Positions 27,383 through 36,174 of a stretch of 64,000 bases of DNA are shown here, piece by piece. Location of the stretch: positions 186,001 through 250,000 of the forward strand of contig NZ_WELK01000003.1 of NCBI RefSeq assembly GCF_009799925.1. The letters run 5' to 3'. This stretch comes from Pseudomonas sp. R-28-1W-6. GTDB taxonomy: Bacteria; Pseudomonadota; Gammaproteobacteria; Pseudomonadales; Pseudomonadaceae. Position 1 is the first letter of the stretch; every line of letters begins with the position of its first letter. The notes beneath the pieces were generated by a model. That model was given only the letters and a program-made list of their open reading frames with translations. It was not told the DNA's origin and ran no database searches. A program made the position numbers and the translations under genes.

Positions 27383-28150
27383 ATGCCCCTGCTCGCCCTG
27401 TTACTCATCGCCTGCCAGGTATTCTGCGGTCTGCACGTGGTGCGCAGCGGCCAGGAGCGCTACTGGATCTACCTGATCATCGCCCTGCCCGGCCTCGGCT
27501 GCCTGATCTATGCCCTCGGCATCATGCTCCCGGACCTGCTGCGCAGCCGCCGCGGCCGCCGCGCGGTGAATCGGCTGCACGATCGCCTCGACCCCGAGCG
27601 CCACCTGCGCGCCCTGCGTAACGACCTGGCGATCAGCGACACCCGCGAAACCCGCGTACTGCTCGCCGACGAGCTGCTGCGCCTGGGCCAGGCCGCAGAG
27701 GCCGTCGAGCACTACCGCGCGGCCCTGCGCGGCATCCACGCCCATGCCCCGGACATCCTCCTCGGCCTGGCCCGCGCCCAGTTCGCCCACGGCGAGGCCG
27801 CAGCCTGTCGCCTGAGCCTGGAACAACTGCGCGAACACAACCCCGACTTCCGCAGCGCCGACGGCCACCTGCTGTATGCCCAGGCCCTGGCGCAGCAGGG
27901 CGAGGTGCTCAAGGCGCAAGAGGAATACCGCGCCCTGCTCGGCTACTTCGCCGGCCCCGAGGCACCCCTGCATTACGCCCTGCTGCTCAAGCAGCTGGGG
28001 CGCAGCCGCGAGGCGCGCGAGTTGCTGGAACAGATCGACGGCTACGCCCGCCGCGCGCCCAGGCACTACCGCAACCTGCACCAGGCCTGCCTGGCGCAGG
28101 CGCGCAGCGAACTGCAGGAGCTGCGCAGGCCGCTCGACCAGCAGGCCTGA
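27383..28150 (+). CDS. Membrane-anchored TPR-like protein
   Basis: 255 aa. Two hydrophobic helices at the N-terminus (residues 1-18 and about 27-50) anchor it. A basic linker (RSRRGRRAVNRLHDRLDPERH) follows, and then TPR-type helical repeats from about residue 85 (LLADELLRLGQAAEAVEHYRAALRG; LLYAQALAQQGEVLKAQEEYRALL; HYALLLKQLGRSREARELLEQI). It probably scaffolds protein interactions at the membrane, and no partner is evident. It is convergent with the MscS gene, with only 21 bp between stops. Confidence 0.85.
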   Translation: MPLLALLLIACQVFCGLHVVRSGQERYWIYLIIALPGLGCLIYALGIMLPDLLRSRRGRRAVNRLHDRLDPERHLRALRNDLAISDTRETRVLLADELLRLGQAAEAVEHYRAALRGIHAHAPDILLGLARAQFAHGEAAACRLSLEQLREHNPDFRSADGHLLYAQALAQQGEVLKAQEEYRALLGYFAGPEAPLHYALLLKQLGRSREARELLEQIDGYARRAPRHYRNLHQACLAQARSELQELRRPLDQQA

Positions 28151-28171
28151 CCCGCCGCCAGCGAGGGCCCG

Positions 28172-29026
28172 TCAGGCGTTCGGCGCCTGCTGCATGATCA
28201 CCACCTGCGCCGGCATCGGCGCCGGGAAGCCGGCCTCGCCCAGGGCATCCTTGAGCACCTTGTTGCTGTCGAAATAGACCTGCCAGTAGTGGTCGTTATG
28301 GCAGTAGGGGCGTACCGCCAGCACCGGGCCGACCAGGTTGAACTCGAGGATTTCCACATCCACCGCGGGCGTGGCCAGCACGTTGTCGATGGCGGCGATG
28401 CGCTGCTTGAGCAGGGCCACCGCCGCCTTCCAGTCCGCCGCGCCGGACAGCTGGGCCTGCAGGTCGACCCGGCGGAAGGCGTTGTGCGAATAGTTCTGGA
28501 TGTTGTCGCTGAAGATCTTGTTGTTGCCGACCAGGGTCAGCACGTTGTCCGGGGTGTTGATCGCCGTGGCGAACAGGCCGATCTCGGTCACCGTGCCGGT
28601 GACCCCGCCAGCCGAGATGAAATCGCCGACCTTGAACGGGCGCAGGACGATGATGAAGCCGCCGGCGGCCAGGTTGGCCAGCAGCCCCGACCAGGCCATG
28701 CCGATGGCCAGGCCGACCGCAGCGATCAGCGCGGCGAAGGTGGTGGTCTGCACGCCGAAATAGCCGAGGATGCCGATCACCAGAATGATGTTGAGGGTCA
28801 CGGTGATGAAGGAGCCCAGGTAGCGCAGCACGGTCGGGTCGACCGACTGCTTGCCCAGGGCCTTCTGCACCAGGCCGACGGCAAAGCCGATCAGCCAGCG
28901 GCCGATCACCCAGAAGGCGATGGCCGCGAGAATCTTCACGCCGAACGCCGCGCCATACTGGGCGACCAGGTCGAGCAGTTGATTGGCCTTGGCGGTTCCG
29001 GCGCTGAGCAGGGCGTTATCTTCCAT
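28172..29026 (-). CDS. Small-conductance mechanosensitive channel, MscS family
   Basis: 284 aa, the size of E. coli MscS (286 aa). Three transmembrane segments lead to the pore helix FAALIAAVGLAIGMAWSGLLANLAAGGFIIVLRPFKVGDFISAGG, with the glycine/alanine-packed TM3 and the P-F-K-x-G-D beta-domain motif. It releases solutes on hypo-osmotic shock. I chose the ATG at 29026, where the homologous MEDNALLSAG begins, 15 codons inside the open frame. Confidence 0.95.
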   Translation of the reverse strand: MEDNALLSAGTAKANQLLDLVAQYGAAFGVKILAAIAFWVIGRWLIGFAVGLVQKALGKQSVDPTVLRYLGSFITVTLNIILVIGILGYFGVQTTTFAALIAAVGLAIGMAWSGLLANLAAGGFIIVLRPFKVGDFISAGGVTGTVTEIGLFATAINTPDNVLTLVGNNKIFSDNIQNYSHNAFRRVDLQAQLSGAADWKAAVALLKQRIAAIDNVLATPAVDVEILEFNLVGPVLAVRPYCHNDHYWQVYFDSNKVLKDALGEAGFPAPMPAQVVIMQQAPNA

Positions 29027-29192
29027 GGCGGCATTCCTGTAGAAAGTGACTGACCCGGAAAACGCTAGCACGCCCCGCCAGAATTACCCGCCAGGCCCCG
29101 CCAAAGCACCGAAAAGGGGCAGCGCAGACGGCTCGGCAAGGCAGATTGCCATCGTATACACTGCAGCAGCTCCCTTGCTCTTGGCCTCGTCC

Positions 29193-30233
29193 ATGACGTA
29201 CCTGCGCCCGCTGCTGTTCGCCCTGCTCACCGCTCTGGCCCCCGCCCTGGCTCACGCCGGCAGCCAGACGTTGCGCCTGCTCGCCTGGCCCGGCTATGCC
29301 GACCCGGACCTGGTGGCCGAGTTCGAGGCCCTGCACGATGTGCAGGTCGAGGTGACCCTGGTCGGCAGCGACGACAAGCTGCGCAGCAAGCTGGCGGAGA
29401 ACCAGGGCGGCAACTACGACCTGATCGCCGCCAACACCGCGGAAATCGAGTACTACATCGGCCGCCACCTGCTGCAACCGCTGCAGCCGGCGCGCATCGC
29501 CAACACCACCCGCCAGCTCTGGCGCTTTCGCGACTACCCGAAGATTCCCGGCATCATGGCCGCCGGCAAGGTCTACGCGATCCCCTACACCTACTCGGAC
29601 ATGGGCCTGATCTACGACCGCCAGCAGTTCGCCGAGCCGCCCACCTCCATCACCAGCCTGTGGGACCCGCGCTACCGGGGCCGCGTGCTGGCCTTCAACG
29701 CCAGCAGCCACAACTTTTCCCTGGCCAGCCAGGCCCGCGGCCGCGACCCGTTCAACATCGCCGCCGAGGACTTTCCCCTGGTCACCGAGCAACTGATCGC
29801 CCTGCGGCGCAACGTGCTGACCTTCTATGCCCTGCCGGAGGAGGCCGCCAGCCTGTTCCGCGAGCATCGGGTGGCCCTGCTCTTCGCCAACTACGGGCGC
29901 CAGCAACTCAAGCAGCTGCGCGATGCCGGCGCCGATGTCGGCTACGTGATCCCGCGCGAAGGCGCCCTGGCCTGGCTCGACTGCTGGGCGATCAGCCGCG
30001 GCGTGCGCGACGTGGCGCTGGCCGAGGCCTGGATCAACTTCACCCTGGAAGCCCACGTCAGCCGCGCCCTGACCGAGCGCCAGGGGCTGTCCAACACCCT
30101 GGAAGAGCCGAGCGGCACCGACAAGCCTGGGCAACTGATCTGGCTGCGCCCGGTCGAGGACGACGCCCGCCGCGCCGCGCTGTGGCAGCGCATCCTGTCC
30201 GGCGAACGGCCGCCGCTGCAGGAGGCGCCATGA
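29193..30233 (+). CDS. Periplasmic PotD-type substrate-binding protein, partner of a diguanylate cyclase
   Basis: 346 aa. Signal peptide (MTYLRPLLFALLTALAPALAHA), then a bacterial extracellular solute-binding domain of the spermidine/putrescine or iron type: LRLLAWPGYADPDLVAEFEALHDVQVEVTLVGSDDKL, YAIPYTYSDMGLIYDR and WDPRYRGRVLAFN. No ABC permease or ATPase genes are nearby. Its stop overlaps the ATG of a membrane diguanylate cyclase (ATGA). A sensing role is therefore likely: the binding protein would report ligand to the cyclase's periplasmic domain rather than feed a transporter. The ligand is unknown, with polyamine or amino acid the best guess. Confidence 0.88.
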   Translation: MTYLRPLLFALLTALAPALAHAGSQTLRLLAWPGYADPDLVAEFEALHDVQVEVTLVGSDDKLRSKLAENQGGNYDLIAANTAEIEYYIGRHLLQPLQPARIANTTRQLWRFRDYPKIPGIMAAGKVYAIPYTYSDMGLIYDRQQFAEPPTSITSLWDPRYRGRVLAFNASSHNFSLASQARGRDPFNIAAEDFPLVTEQLIALRRNVLTFYALPEEAASLFREHRVALLFANYGRQQLKQLRDAGADVGYVIPREGALAWLDCWAISRGVRDVALAEAWINFTLEAHVSRALTERQGLSNTLEEPSGTDKPGQLIWLRPVEDDARRAALWQRILSGERPPLQEAP

Positions 30234-31957
30234 AGTTCGGCATCGCCTTCAAGCTGGGCGCCCTGCTGGCCCTGTTCGGCATCCTGGTCTCCGGCCTGAC
30301 CGGCTACTACTCCTACCACAACAGCCGCGGCCTGCTGCTCAAGGCCGCCGAACGCGACCTGCTGACGGCCGCCCAGGTGCTCGGGCGCAACCTGCGCAGC
30401 AGCATCGAGGGGGTTTCCCGCGACGCCCTGCTGCTGGCCAGCGTCGCCCGGGTGCGTGACCTGCCGGCCGGCGCCAGCCAGATCGAACGGGAACACGTGG
30501 CAGGCGACCTCGGCGAGCTGTTCCGCTCGCAGCTCAAGGTGCACCCCGAGTACGTGCAGATCCGCCTGATCAGCGCCGCCGACCACGGCCTCGAGCAGGT
30601 GCGGGTGGACCGCGACGGCGAGCGCCTGCTGCAGATCGACGGCAGCCAGCTGCAGGAGAAGGGCCACTACGCCTATGTGTTCGACACCCTGCGCCTGCAG
30701 CCCGGCGAGGTGCGCCTGTCGCCCATCGTGATCAACCACGAGCAGGGCGCGCACTCCAGCCAGGACCGGCCGACCCTGCACGTCTCCACGCCGGTGGCCG
30801 ACAGCGCCGGCAAGGTGGTCGCCCTGATCGTGATCAACGTCGACCTCGCCGAGCTGTTCGCCCAGCTGCAAGGCGACCTGCCCGAGCAGTACCGGGTGTA
30901 CCTGAGCAATCGCTGGGGCGATCTGCTGATCCACCCGCAGCACAACCGCACCTTCGGCTTCGACCAGGGCCGGCGCTGGTTCATCCAGGACGAGTTCCCC
31001 GAAGTCGCCCCGCTGCTGGCCGACAACGGCCGCGACAAACTGGTCACCCGCAGCGCCGAACGGGCGCAGCGCGAGCCGCTGGTAGCGGCCTTCGTGCGCC
31101 TCTCGGTCAACCCGCAGAGCGCCGAGCGCTTCGTCATCCTCGGCCTCGGCCTGCCGCAGAGCCATGTCCTGGCCGAGGCCAGCGGTCTGGGGCAGCGCAT
31201 CGCCCAGGTGGTCCTGCTGTTCAGCCTGCTAGCCCTGCTGGTCGCCGTATTCGCCTCGCGCGCCATGACCAGCCCGCTGAAGCTGATGAACCAGGCCGTG
31301 CAGCGGTTCTCCCGGGAACGGCGGATCAGCGAGCTGCCGCGCCGCCAGGACGAACTGGGCCAGCTGGCGCACAGCTTCCGCCAGATGCAGGAGGAGATCC
31401 TCAGCCACCTCGACGAGCTGACCCGCAGCCGCAGCGCCCTCGAACACCTGGCCCGGCACGACCCGCTGACCGGCCTGCCCAACCGCCGGGTGTTCTTCGA
31501 ACGCCTCGAGCACGCCCTGGCCACCTCGCGGCGCAGTGGCAAGCAGCTGGCCGTGCTGTTCGTCGACCTCGACCACTTCAAGCAGCTCAACGACAGCCTC
31601 GGCCACAGCCTCGGCGACCACGTGCTGCAGGCGGTGGCCAACCTGCTGCGCTCGGCCACCCGCGAGAGCGACACGGTGGCGCGCCTGGGCGGCGACGAGT
31701 TCGTCATCCTCTTCGAGGCGGTCGAAGATCCCCAGCAGATCGTCGCCATCCTGGAAAAACTGCACGACCGCTTCCAGCTGCCCATGCTGATCGACGGCCA
31801 CGAGGTGCGGGTCCAGGCGAGCATGGGCGTCAGCCTGTTCCCGCGCGACGGCGACGACATCGAGGCCCTGGTGCAGCAGGCCGACCGCGCCATGTATGCG
31901 GCGAAGAACGCCGGGCGCAACACCTACTCGTTCAACCTCGGCGACACGCCGAACTGA
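30230..31957 (+). CDS. Membrane diguanylate cyclase (periplasmic sensor - HAMP - GGDEF)
   Basis: 575 aa. TM1 at about residues 7-29, a large periplasmic domain of dCACHE type (about 30-315), TM2 at about 325-345, HAMP (PLKLMNQAVQRFSRERRISELPRRQDELGQL) and a GGDEF domain from about 410. The active-site GGDEF is intact at 487-491, and the inhibitory I-site RESD is intact at 478-481. It should make c-di-GMP from two GTP under product inhibition. The start overlaps the stop of the periplasmic binding protein gene, pointing to a ligand-controlled pair. Confidence 0.95.
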   Translation: MKFGIAFKLGALLALFGILVSGLTGYYSYHNSRGLLLKAAERDLLTAAQVLGRNLRSSIEGVSRDALLLASVARVRDLPAGASQIEREHVAGDLGELFRSQLKVHPEYVQIRLISAADHGLEQVRVDRDGERLLQIDGSQLQEKGHYAYVFDTLRLQPGEVRLSPIVINHEQGAHSSQDRPTLHVSTPVADSAGKVVALIVINVDLAELFAQLQGDLPEQYRVYLSNRWGDLLIHPQHNRTFGFDQGRRWFIQDEFPEVAPLLADNGRDKLVTRSAERAQREPLVAAFVRLSVNPQSAERFVILGLGLPQSHVLAEASGLGQRIAQVVLLFSLLALLVAVFASRAMTSPLKLMNQAVQRFSRERRISELPRRQDELGQLAHSFRQMQEEILSHLDELTRSRSALEHLARHDPLTGLPNRRVFFERLEHALATSRRSGKQLAVLFVDLDHFKQLNDSLGHSLGDHVLQAVANLLRSATRESDTVARLGGDEFVILFEAVEDPQQIVAILEKLHDRFQLPMLIDGHEVRVQASMGVSLFPRDGDDIEALVQQADRAMYAAKNAGRNTYSFNLGDTPN

Positions 31958-31989
31958 CCTCGCCCCTGCCCAGCGGCTATGCTGGGCCT

Positions 31990-33021
31990 ATGCCCAACCA
32001 ACCTCTGCAGTGTGGTGTTTCGGTGATTCCACTCCTGGTCTGTGACGACTCCGCCATGGCGCGCAAGCAGCTGATCCGGGCCCTGCCGCCCGAGTGGCCG
32101 GTGCGCATCAGCCAGGCCACCCAGGGCGAAGAGGCCCTGGCCGCGATTCGCCAGGGCCTCGGCCAGGTGGTGCTGCTCGACCTGACCATGCCGGTGCTGG
32201 ACGGCTACCAGGTGCTCGCCCGGCTGCGCGCCGAAGGCCTGCACAGCCGGGTCGTGGTGGTTTCCGGCGATGTCCAGGCAGAGGCCTTGCGCCGCGTGCA
32301 GGAGCTGGGCGCGCTGGGTTTCATCAGGAAGCCGGTGGCCACCGAGGAACTGCGCGCCACCCTGATCCGCCTGGGCCTGTTCCACCCGCCGGCGCTCCCC
32401 GAAACGGCGCCGCCGCGGGCCGAACCGGCGCTCCGGGTCAACTTCCGCGACGCCCTGCGCGAGGTCAGCAACGTCGCCATGGGCCGCGCCGCCGCCCTGC
32501 TGGCGCGGGTGCTGAAGGTGTTCGTGCGCCTGCCGATCCCCAACGTCAACATCTTCGAGGTCAGCGAACTGCACATGGCCCTGCTCGACGCCCAGCGCGG
32601 CGAACGCCTGAGCGCGGTGTGCCAGGGTTTCATCGGCGACGCCATCGCCGGCGAGGCGCTGCTGCTGTTCCACGACTCGGAAACCGCCGACATCGCCCGC
32701 CTGCTCGACTGGCAGCCGCAGGGCGAGCGGGATACCTCGGAGATGCTCCTCGACCTGGCGAGCATCCTCATCGGCGCCTGCCTGTCCGGGATCGCCGAAC
32801 AGATCGACGTGCGCTTCTCCCAGGGCCACCCGCAGCTGCTCGGCCAGCACGCCTCCATCGAGCAACTGATCAGCCTCAACCAGCGGCGCTGGAAGCAGAC
32901 CCTGGCAGTGGAGATCAGCTACGGCCTGGAAGGCCACGCGGTGCACTTCGACCTGCTGCTGCTGTTCACCGAAGACTCGCTGCCGCGCCTGACCCAGAAA
33001 ATCCACTACCTGATGGAGTAG
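31990..33021 (+). CDS. Response regulator with C-terminal CheC-like phosphatase domain
   Basis: 343 aa. The receiver domain covers about residues 12-125, with acidic D19/D20, phospho-acceptor D64 (VVLLDLTMPVLDGYQV) and K114 (GFIRKPVAT). The second half (about 150-340) resembles CheC/CheX-type phosphatases. The catalytic E-x-x-N is present at E158/N161 (DALREVSNVAMGRA), while the second CheC motif (residues around LLDLASILIG) lacks the asparagine. No histidine kinase is adjacent. The PAS protein that follows after 2 bp is its probable partner. Confidence 0.88.
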   Translation: MPNQPLQCGVSVIPLLVCDDSAMARKQLIRALPPEWPVRISQATQGEEALAAIRQGLGQVVLLDLTMPVLDGYQVLARLRAEGLHSRVVVVSGDVQAEALRRVQELGALGFIRKPVATEELRATLIRLGLFHPPALPETAPPRAEPALRVNFRDALREVSNVAMGRAAALLARVLKVFVRLPIPNVNIFEVSELHMALLDAQRGERLSAVCQGFIGDAIAGEALLLFHDSETADIARLLDWQPQGERDTSEMLLDLASILIGACLSGIAEQIDVRFSQGHPQLLGQHASIEQLISLNQRRWKQTLAVEISYGLEGHAVHFDLLLLFTEDSLPRLTQKIHYLME

Positions 33022-33023
33022 CC

Positions 33024-33467
33024 ATGCCGGCGCAGATCGATATCAAAGAAGTGCATTGGCTGCTCGACATCGTGCAGTGCCTGGATGTCGGGGTCATAGT
33101 GCTCGACCGCAGCTACCGCATCGAGGTGTGGAACAGCTTCATGGAGAACCACTCCGGCCTGGGTGCCGACACGGTGCAGGGGCGTTGCCTGTTCGAGCTG
33201 TTCGGCGAAATCGACGAACCCTGGCTGCGGCGCAAGGTGGAAACCGTGGTGCAACTGGGCACCCGCGCCTTCAGCCTGTGGGAACAGCGCCCCTACCTGC
33301 TGCACTTCAAGAGCTACCAGCCAATCACCGGGCAGGCCGACTTCATGTACCAGAACGTCACCATCCTGCCGCTGGCCGCTGCGCTGGGCGAGATCGAGCA
33401 TGTCTGCGTGATGCTCTACGACATGACCGATGCGGCCATGCACAAGCTCGGCCACCCAGCCACGTAA
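33024..33467 (+). CDS. PAS-domain protein, partner of the receiver-CheC protein
   Basis: 147 aa containing essentially one PAS fold: LDIVQCLDVGVIVLDRSYRIEVWNSFMENHSGLGADTVQGRCLFELF, then VTILPLAAALGEIEHVCVMLYDMTDAA. There is no output domain, so it must act by binding another protein. It starts 2 bp after the receiver-CheC gene and is surely co-translated with it. The pair looks like a small signalling module, possibly feeding a kinase encoded elsewhere. Confidence 0.88.
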   Translation: MPAQIDIKEVHWLLDIVQCLDVGVIVLDRSYRIEVWNSFMENHSGLGADTVQGRCLFELFGEIDEPWLRRKVETVVQLGTRAFSLWEQRPYLLHFKSYQPITGQADFMYQNVTILPLAAALGEIEHVCVMLYDMTDAAMHKLGHPAT

Positions 33468-33488
33468 GCACGGCGCCACGGCCGCTTT

Positions 33489-33550
33489 GTAGGGTGCGCC
33501 GCGCGCACCAACGACCACGCAAGGGCCCCGGTGCGCAGGGCGCACCCTAC
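33489..33550. repeat. GTAGGGTGCGCC palindromic repeat, copy 3
   Basis: 62-bp unit between the convergent PAS and rhlE genes, with arms GTAGGGTGCGCC and GGCGCACCCTAC. It may double as a bidirectional transcription stop. Confidence 0.8.
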
Positions 33551-33563
33551 GCGGGCAGGTCGC

Positions 33564-34886
33564 TCAGGGCTTCTTCTTCGGCTTGCCGCCGAAGCTCGGC
33601 GCCTTGCGCACCGCTCTGACCACGGGGGCGGCCGGTTCCTCGCTTTCCAGCCACTTGCCCAGGCCGGCCTTGCCGCCGACCACCTTGGGCTTCTTCGGCT
33701 TTTTCGGCTTCTTCAGCACCTGGCCGCTGGCGTCGGTCTGCGGCACCCGGTGATCCGGCTCGAAGCCCGGCTCGTCGACCCGGCGCAGGGTCTGGCGGAT
33801 CAGCACCTCGATGGCCGACAGCAACTGCACCTCGTCGGCGCACACCAGCGACACCGCCTGGCCGCTGGCGCCGGCACGACCGGTGCGGCCGATGCGGTGC
33901 ACGTAGTCCTCGGCGACGATCGGCAGGTCGAAATTGACCACCAGCGGTAGGTCGTCGATATCCAGACCGCGCGCCGCCACATCGGTGGCCGCCAGCACCC
34001 GCACCTCGCCGTCCTTGAAGCGCTGCAGGGCGCGCAGGCGCGACGGCTGCGGCTTGTCGCCATGGATCGAGTCGGCGGCGATGCCCTCGGCCAGCAGCAG
34101 TTTCTCCAGCTCGTCGACGCCCTTGCGCGTCTTCACGAACACCAGCACCTGGTCCCAGCGCTGGCTGCGGTAGAGGTGCAGGAACAGTTCGCTCTTGCGC
34201 TTCTTGTCCACCGTCACCAGCCACTGCTTGACGCTCTGCGCCGCGGCATTGCGCGGGCTGACCTCGACGCTCAGCGGGTCGTGCAGCAGCTCCTTGGCCA
34301 TGCTGCGGATGGCTTCGGAGAAGGTCGCGGAGAACAGCAGGGTCTGACGCTTCTTCGGCAGGGCGCAGAACACTTCGTCCAGCTCGCGGGCGAAACCCAG
34401 GTCGAGCATGCGGTCGGCTTCGTCCAGCACCAGCACCTGCAGCTGGTTGAACTTCACCGCGTTCTGCCGGTACAGGTCGAGCAGCCGGCCGGGGGTGGCC
34501 ACCAGCAGGTCGATGCCCTTGCGTAGCTTCATCATCTGCGGGTTGATGCTGACCCCGCCGTACACCGCGTAGGTACGCAGCGGCAGGTTCTGCCCGTACT
34601 GCAGGATGCTCTGGTGCACCTGTTCGGCCAGCTCGCGGGTCGGCACCAGCACCAGGGCACGCACCGAGTTGCTCGCCACCTGGCCGCCTTCCATGGTCAG
34701 TTTTTGCAGCAGCGGCAGGGCGAACCCGGCGGTCTTGCCGGTGCCGGTCTGCGCCGCGGCGAGCAGGTCGCGGCCCCTGAGCACGGCGGGGATCGCCTCC
34801 TTCTGCACCGGCGTCGGGGTGCGGTAGGCGAGGCTGTCGAGGGCGCGCAGCAGGGGGTCGATCAGGCCGAGGGCGGCGAAAGTCAT
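33564..34886 (-). CDS. rhlE: DEAD-box RNA helicase RhlE
   Basis: 440 aa ATP-dependent RNA helicase. Q motif YRTPTPVQKEAIP, Walker A AQTGTGKT at residues 45-52, DEAD in LVLDEADRMLDLGFA, SAT in LLFSATF, and HRIGRTGR with the arginine finger. The C-terminal tail is basic and Lys-Pro rich (KKPKKPKKPK, ending KPKKKP) and probably helps RNA binding. RhlE proteins act in ribosome assembly and RNA turnover with RNase E. Length suits the short RhlE1-type rather than the longer RhlE2. A palindromic repeat separates it from the convergent PAS gene. Confidence 0.95.
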   Translation of the reverse strand: MTFAALGLIDPLLRALDSLAYRTPTPVQKEAIPAVLRGRDLLAAAQTGTGKTAGFALPLLQKLTMEGGQVASNSVRALVLVPTRELAEQVHQSILQYGQNLPLRTYAVYGGVSINPQMMKLRKGIDLLVATPGRLLDLYRQNAVKFNQLQVLVLDEADRMLDLGFARELDEVFCALPKKRQTLLFSATFSEAIRSMAKELLHDPLSVEVSPRNAAAQSVKQWLVTVDKKRKSELFLHLYRSQRWDQVLVFVKTRKGVDELEKLLLAEGIAADSIHGDKPQPSRLRALQRFKDGEVRVLAATDVAARGLDIDDLPLVVNFDLPIVAEDYVHRIGRTGRAGASGQAVSLVCADEVQLLSAIEVLIRQTLRRVDEPGFEPDHRVPQTDASGQVLKKPKKPKKPKVVGGKAGLGKWLESEEPAAPVVRAVRKAPSFGGKPKKKP

Positions 34887-34966
34887 GGCAGGTAACCGGC
34901 AAGAGGAGGAACAGGGCGCAAGTTTACCTGCTGCGCACGCTCAGGGCCCAGCTAATGGCTAGCGGG

Positions 34967-35566
34967 CTACGCCTTGAGCAGGGCGCGCACCTTGGCCGCC
35001 GAGAGCTTCTGCAGGCCGCACAGGTAGGCATGGCTGACTTCGGCCACGCCATGCTCGCGCAGGCGCCGGGCCAGCAGCAGGGTCAGGTTGGCCGCCATCT
35101 CCGCATCGGCCAGCGCGCGGTGGGCCTGGCCGGTGTCCGGCAGGCTGGCCCAGCGATTGAGGTTGCCCAGCTTGTGGCTGGGCGCCTCCGGCAGCAGGCG
35201 CCGGGCCAGCAGCAGCGAGCAGGCGAACTCCTGGCTGCGCCGGCGGCGCAGCAGGGCCAGCTCGGCATCCCAGAACTTCGCGTCGAAGGCGGCGTTGTGC
35301 GCCAGCAGCGGCGTGGCCCCGACGAAATCGGCCACCTCGCCCATCACCTGGGCCACCGGCGGCGCGCTGCGCACCATGGCATTGCTGATGCCGGTGAGCT
35401 GCTCGATGAACGGCGGAATCCAGGCCCCGGCATTCATCAGGCTCTGGTAGCGCTCGACGATCCGGCCACCCTCGATGATCGCCACGCCGATCTCGGTCGG
35501 CCGGGCATTCTGTGCCGGCGACATGCCGGTGGTTTCAAAGTCGATTACGGCGATACGGTCAAGCAT
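34967..35566 (-). CDS. DEDDh 3'-5' exonuclease
   Basis: 199 aa exonuclease-III-superfamily domain. Exo I motif is VIDFETTGMSP (D and E ligands), Exo II is LLAHNAAFDAKFWDAEL, and Exo III is QAHRALADAEMAANLTLLL with the catalytic H and D. It is related to the DnaQ/ExoX/PolC exonuclease domains. Being a lone domain, it likely acts in DNA repair or RNA trimming. Nine base pairs separate it from the NYN-domain gene on the same strand, so they form a possible nuclease pair. Confidence 0.9.
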   Translation of the reverse strand: MLDRIAVIDFETTGMSPAQNARPTEIGVAIIEGGRIVERYQSLMNAGAWIPPFIEQLTGISNAMVRSAPPVAQVMGEVADFVGATPLLAHNAAFDAKFWDAELALLRRRRSQEFACSLLLARRLLPEAPSHKLGNLNRWASLPDTGQAHRALADAEMAANLTLLLARRLREHGVAEVSHAYLCGLQKLSAAKVRALLKA

Positions 35567-35575
35567 CCAGCATCC

Positions 35576-36055
35576 TCAGTTCTTCAAGAGCAGCGCGCCC
35601 TCAACCGGCACATAGCGGTCGGCGGCGCGGATCAGCGAGTTGGCGGTCAGCCCGGGCACGCCATACACGCAGCTGCTCACCCCGTGGGCGCTGCGCAGTT
35701 TGTCCAGCAACAGGTCGAAGTCGCCGTCGCCGGAAGCCAGCACCACTTCGTCGACCCGCGGCGCGGCGTCCAGCACGTCGATGCAGATGCCCACGTCCCA
35801 GTCGCCCTTGGCCGAGCCGTCGCTGCGCTGGATAAAGGGTTTCAGGCGTACCTGGAACCCCAGGTTACGCAGGATCTGCTGGAACTGGCGCTGCTTGGCG
35901 TCGCCGCGGTCGATGGCGTAGGCGTAGGCTTCGACGATCTGCCCGCCGGCGCTGACCTCGGCCCACAGGGCGGCATAGTTGAAGTGGCAGCCATGGGCCT
36001 GGCGCACGGTGTAGTAGAGGTTCTGCACATCGGCGAACAGAGCGATTTTCTTCAC
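35576..36055 (-). CDS. NYN-domain (LabA/DUF88) putative ribonuclease
   Basis: 159 aa from GTG at 36055. PIN-like NYN domain: KKIALFADVQNLYYTVRQAHGCHFNYAALW gives the first aspartate, KGDWDVGICIDVLDAA the second, and VVLASGDGDFDLLLDKLR the third, an intact acidic metal centre. Such proteins are thought to cut RNA. An alternative ATG at 36085 would add ten residues (MAAAFPAGPL), but family members usually begin with the KKIALFADVQN strand. It precedes the exonuclease gene by 9 bp. Confidence 0.88.
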   Translation of the reverse strand: MKKIALFADVQNLYYTVRQAHGCHFNYAALWAEVSAGGQIVEAYAYAIDRGDAKQRQFQQILRNLGFQVRLKPFIQRSDGSAKGDWDVGICIDVLDAAPRVDEVVLASGDGDFDLLLDKLRSAHGVSSCVYGVPGLTANSLIRAADRYVPVEGALLLKN

Positions 36056-36174
36056 GAGGGGACCTGCAGGAAAGGCGGCGGCCATTATGCGTCAGCCAGT
36101 AGCGATGCGCGTCATGTTCGCCGGCCCCGGTCATCGGCTAAAGTAAAAGTTGAAGTACTGCCGCGAAATCCGCC

